A stretch of DNA of 64,000 nt from Nocardioides sp. Arc9.136 (GTDB lineage: Bacteria; Actinomycetota; Actinomycetes; Propionibacteriales; Nocardioidaceae), in the NCBI RefSeq assembly GCF_030506255.1, contig NZ_CP113431.1, forward strand, positions 62,001 to 126,000, given 5' to 3'. The notes under the pieces are model-generated. The model was given only the letters and a program-made list of their open reading frames with translations. It searched no databases and was not told the origin of the DNA. This document shows, in pieces, positions 62,395-64,000 of the stretch. The position numbers and the translations under genes are program-made. How positions within the stretch are numbered: the stretch's first letter is position 1; every line of letters begins with the position of its first letter.

Positions 62395-63009
62395 TCAGAG
62401 GTACATGCCCCCGGACTCACCGGGGGTCGGACCGGGGTCCTGCCGCGGCTGCTGACCCATGGTCGGCATCCCGCCCTGGGCGCCGGGGACGGCGCCGGGG
62501 GGCAGGGCCCGCCGGATCTGCTCGAGCTGGGTGCGGGCGGCGATCTGCTGGGCGTAGATCGCGGTCTGGATGCCGTGGAAGAGCCCCTCGAGCCAGCCGA
62601 CCAGCTGGGCCTGGGCGATGCGGAGCTCGCCCTCGGAGGGCGTGACGTCCTCGGTGAAGGGCAGCGCCAGCCGGCTGAGCTCCTCGACGAGCTCGGGCGC
62701 GAGGCCGGCCTCGAGCTCCTTGATCGAGGCGGCGTGGATCTCCTTGAGCCGGTTGCGGCTCGCCTCGTCCAGCGGGGCGGCCTTCACCTCCTCGAGCAGC
62801 TGGCGGATCATGCCGCCGATCCGCATCACCTTCGCGGGCTGCTCGACCAGGTCGGTCACCGAGCGCTGCTGCTCGCCCTCGCCGCCGTCCTCACCGGCGG
62901 CGCCGTCCTGCTGCTGCTGCAGCGCCGAGACGGGGACCGACCCCATCGGCTGCCCGTCCGGGCCGATGACGACGACGTGCTGCTCCTGCTCCTCCGCGGG
63001 ACCGCTCAT
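62395..63009 (-). CDS. bpa: Bacterial proteasome activator
   Basis: This 204-residue protein matches Bpa (Rv3780 type, DUF2587), an ATP-independent ring that opens the 20S proteasome and feeds it unfolded proteins. The helical core runs from VTDLVEQPAKVMRIGGMIRQLL to WLEGLFHGIQTAIYAQQIAARTQLEQI. The tail ends GGMYL, the position of the GQYL proteasome-docking motif of the mycobacterial protein, with Met instead of Gln. The N-terminus is a Gln/Glu-rich disordered region. The ATG lies six bases after TAGGGT. Confidence 0.93.
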   Translation of the reverse strand: MSGPAEEQEQHVVVIGPDGQPMGSVPVSALQQQQDGAAGEDGGEGEQQRSVTDLVEQPAKVMRIGGMIRQLLEEVKAAPLDEASRNRLKEIHAASIKELEAGLAPELVEELSRLALPFTEDVTPSEGELRIAQAQLVGWLEGLFHGIQTAIYAQQIAARTQLEQIRRALPPGAVPGAQGGMPTMGQQPRQDPGPTPGESGGMYL

Positions 63010-63015
63010 GCATCG

Positions 63016-63021
63016 ACCCTA
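63016..63021 (-). promoter_or_regulatory. Leaderless -10 box of bpa
   Basis: On the minus strand TAGGGT ends six bases before the ATG at 63009. The gene upstream on the same strand stops at 63040, so bpa has its own promoter. Confidence 0.6.
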
Positions 63022-63039
63022 TCGACCGGCCCCCAAGCC

Positions 63040-64000
63040 TCAGAGGGTGAGCACGATCTTGCCGGTGTGCTCGCCGGACTCCATCAGCTCGTGGGCACGG
63101 ACGACGTCCTCCAGCGGCATCGACCCGTGCACGACGGGGGTGACCGAGCCGTCGGCGAGCAGCGGCCACACGTGCTCGACCACGGACGCGCAGATCGCGG
63201 ACTTGCCCGCCACCGGCCGCCCGCGCAGGGAGGTGGCGATGACCGCGCCGCGCTTGCCCAGCAGCTTCGCGATGTCCAGCTCGCCCTTGGTGCCGCCCTG
63301 CATGCCGATGATGACGAGCCGGCCCTCGGGGGCGAGCACGTCGACGTTGCGGCCGAGGTACTTCGCGCCCATGTTGTCCAGCACGACGTCCGCGCCCACG
63401 CCGTCGGTCGCCTCGCGCACGGCCGCCACGAAGTCCTCGTCGCGGTAGTTGATCGCCACGTCGGCGCCCAGCTCGCGGCAGTACGCCAGCTTCTCCGGCG
63501 TCCCGCTCGTCGTCAGCACGCGGGCGCCGGTCGCCGCGGCGAGCTGGATCGCGAAGGTGCCGATGCCCCCGGCGCCGCCGTGCACGAGCAGGTTCTCGTC
63601 GGGACGCAGGCCGGCCACCATGAACAGGTTCGACCACACGGTGCAGGCCACTTCGGGCACCGCGGCGGCGGTCACCAGGTCGAGCCCGTCGGGGACCGGC
63701 ATCAGCTGCCCGGCCGGCACGACGACCCGGGAGGCGTAGCCGCCGCCGGCCAGCAGCGCGCACACCTCGTCCCCGACCGACCAGCCCTCCACGCCCTCGC
63801 CGACGGCGGCGACCGTGCCGCTGCACTCCAGGCCGATCACGTCCGAGGCGCCCTTCGGCGGCGGGTAGAACCCCTGCCGCTGGAGCAGGTCGGCGCGGTT
63901 GACCGCCGTCGCGGCGACGGTGACGGCCACCTCGCCGGGCCCCGGCTCGACGTCCGGCACCTCCTGCACGCTGAGGACCTCCGGCCCACCGGCCCCGTCG
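63040..64000 (-). CDS. NAD(P)H quinone oxidoreductase, PIG3/TP53I3-like (5' end beyond window)
   Basis: The visible 320 residues belong to the zinc-free MDR superfamily. The catalytic half shows AVNRADLLQRQGFYPPPKGAS, a sequence typical of the PIG3 group, and the cofactor loop is VHGGAGGIGTFAIQLAAATG. TSGTPEKLAYCRELGAD sets NADPH preference. An internal ATG at 63969 exists, but the frame continues to the edge with GAGGPEVLSVQEVPDVEPGP, the normal N-terminal region, so the true start lies outside. It likely reduces quinones. Confidence 0.9.
   Translation of the reverse strand, partial: DGAGGPEVLSVQEVPDVEPGPGEVAVTVAATAVNRADLLQRQGFYPPPKGASDVIGLECSGTVAAVGEGVEGWSVGDEVCALLAGGGYASRVVVPAGQLMPVPDGLDLVTAAAVPEVACTVWSNLFMVAGLRPDENLLVHGGAGGIGTFAIQLAAATGARVLTTSGTPEKLAYCRELGADVAINYRDEDFVAAVREATDGVGADVVLDNMGAKYLGRNVDVLAPEGRLVIIGMQGGTKGELDIAKLLGKRGAVIATSLRGRPVAGKSAICASVVEHVWPLLADGSVTPVVHGSMPLEDVVRAHELMESGEHTGKIVLTL

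Overview
The window is one continuous stretch of a high-GC Gram-positive (actinobacterial) chromosome. Third codon positions are almost all G or C, GTG starts are common, and many genes have no ribosome binding site because a TANNNT -10 box lies 6-7 bases from the start codon. A Pup-proteasome activator (Bpa), an AlkB-rubredoxin fusion, polyphosphate glucokinase, DUF5926 and DUF4446 proteins and an AccA1/AccD1-type carboxylase together suggest the Nocardioides/Nocardioidaceae area. That placement is inference. I see no phage, transposase, integrase, CRISPR array, tRNA or rRNA. Base and codon use look uniform, and no gene-free stretch exceeds 300 bases.

Layout. 0-4.4 kb: polyphosphate glucokinase (cut by the left edge), a cytidylyltransferase-aminotransferase fusion and, divergent from it, a CDP-alcohol phosphotransferase with a glycosyltransferase; this looks like a head-group or polymer-decoration locus. 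4.5-6.3 kb: DrrAB-type ABC exporter. 6.4-10.2 kb: alkane hydroxylase operon (AlkB-rubredoxin, 3Fe-4S ferredoxin), TetR and a drug exporter. 10.2-17 kb: lipoprotein DD-peptidase, MOSC protein, quinone oxidoreductase, small monooxygenase, M13 metallopeptidase, MHS-family symporter. 17-25 kb: RecQ helicase with a phosphoribosyltransferase-like tail, DHA2 exporter, glutathione peroxidase, and an SNF2 helicase with a SWIM zinc-finger partner. 25-29 kb: secreted protein, TetR, tandem palindromes, and the metY-metX pair. 29.1-33.5 kb: methylcrotonyl-CoA carboxylase beta and alpha plus HMG-CoA lyase (leucine degradation). 33.5-37 kb: three overlapping sulfotransferase-like genes, the middle one lacking the PAPS loop. 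37-45.7 kb: housekeeping and unknown genes, an AAA ATPase behind nested dyads, and the ScoAB CoA-transferase that can use the acetoacetate made by HMG-CoA lyase. 45.7-50.5 kb: class III adenylate cyclase with a stand-alone cyclic-nucleotide-binding protein, arginine deiminase, GDT1-like transporter, prephenate dehydratase and a DUF4446 protein. 50.5-56.6 kb: a catabolic cluster (HAPMO-type Baeyer-Villiger monooxygenase, nitroreductase, acyl-CoA ligase, TetR, alpha-methylacyl-CoA racemase-like protein) with paired palindromic operators. 56.6-64 kb: PAP2-diacylglycerol kinase fusion, serS operon with HAD and GNAT enzymes, secreted NTR-like protein, Bpa, and a quinone oxidoreductase cut by the right edge.

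The most notable points are the nucleotidyltransferase-PLP enzyme fusion paired with a CDP-alcohol transferase, the sulfotransferase triplet with a presumed pseudo-enzyme, the pervasive leaderless promoters (including three places where a TAG stop codon forms the start of the next gene's -10 box, and one where two divergent -10 boxes overlap), and several unassigned palindromic elements.
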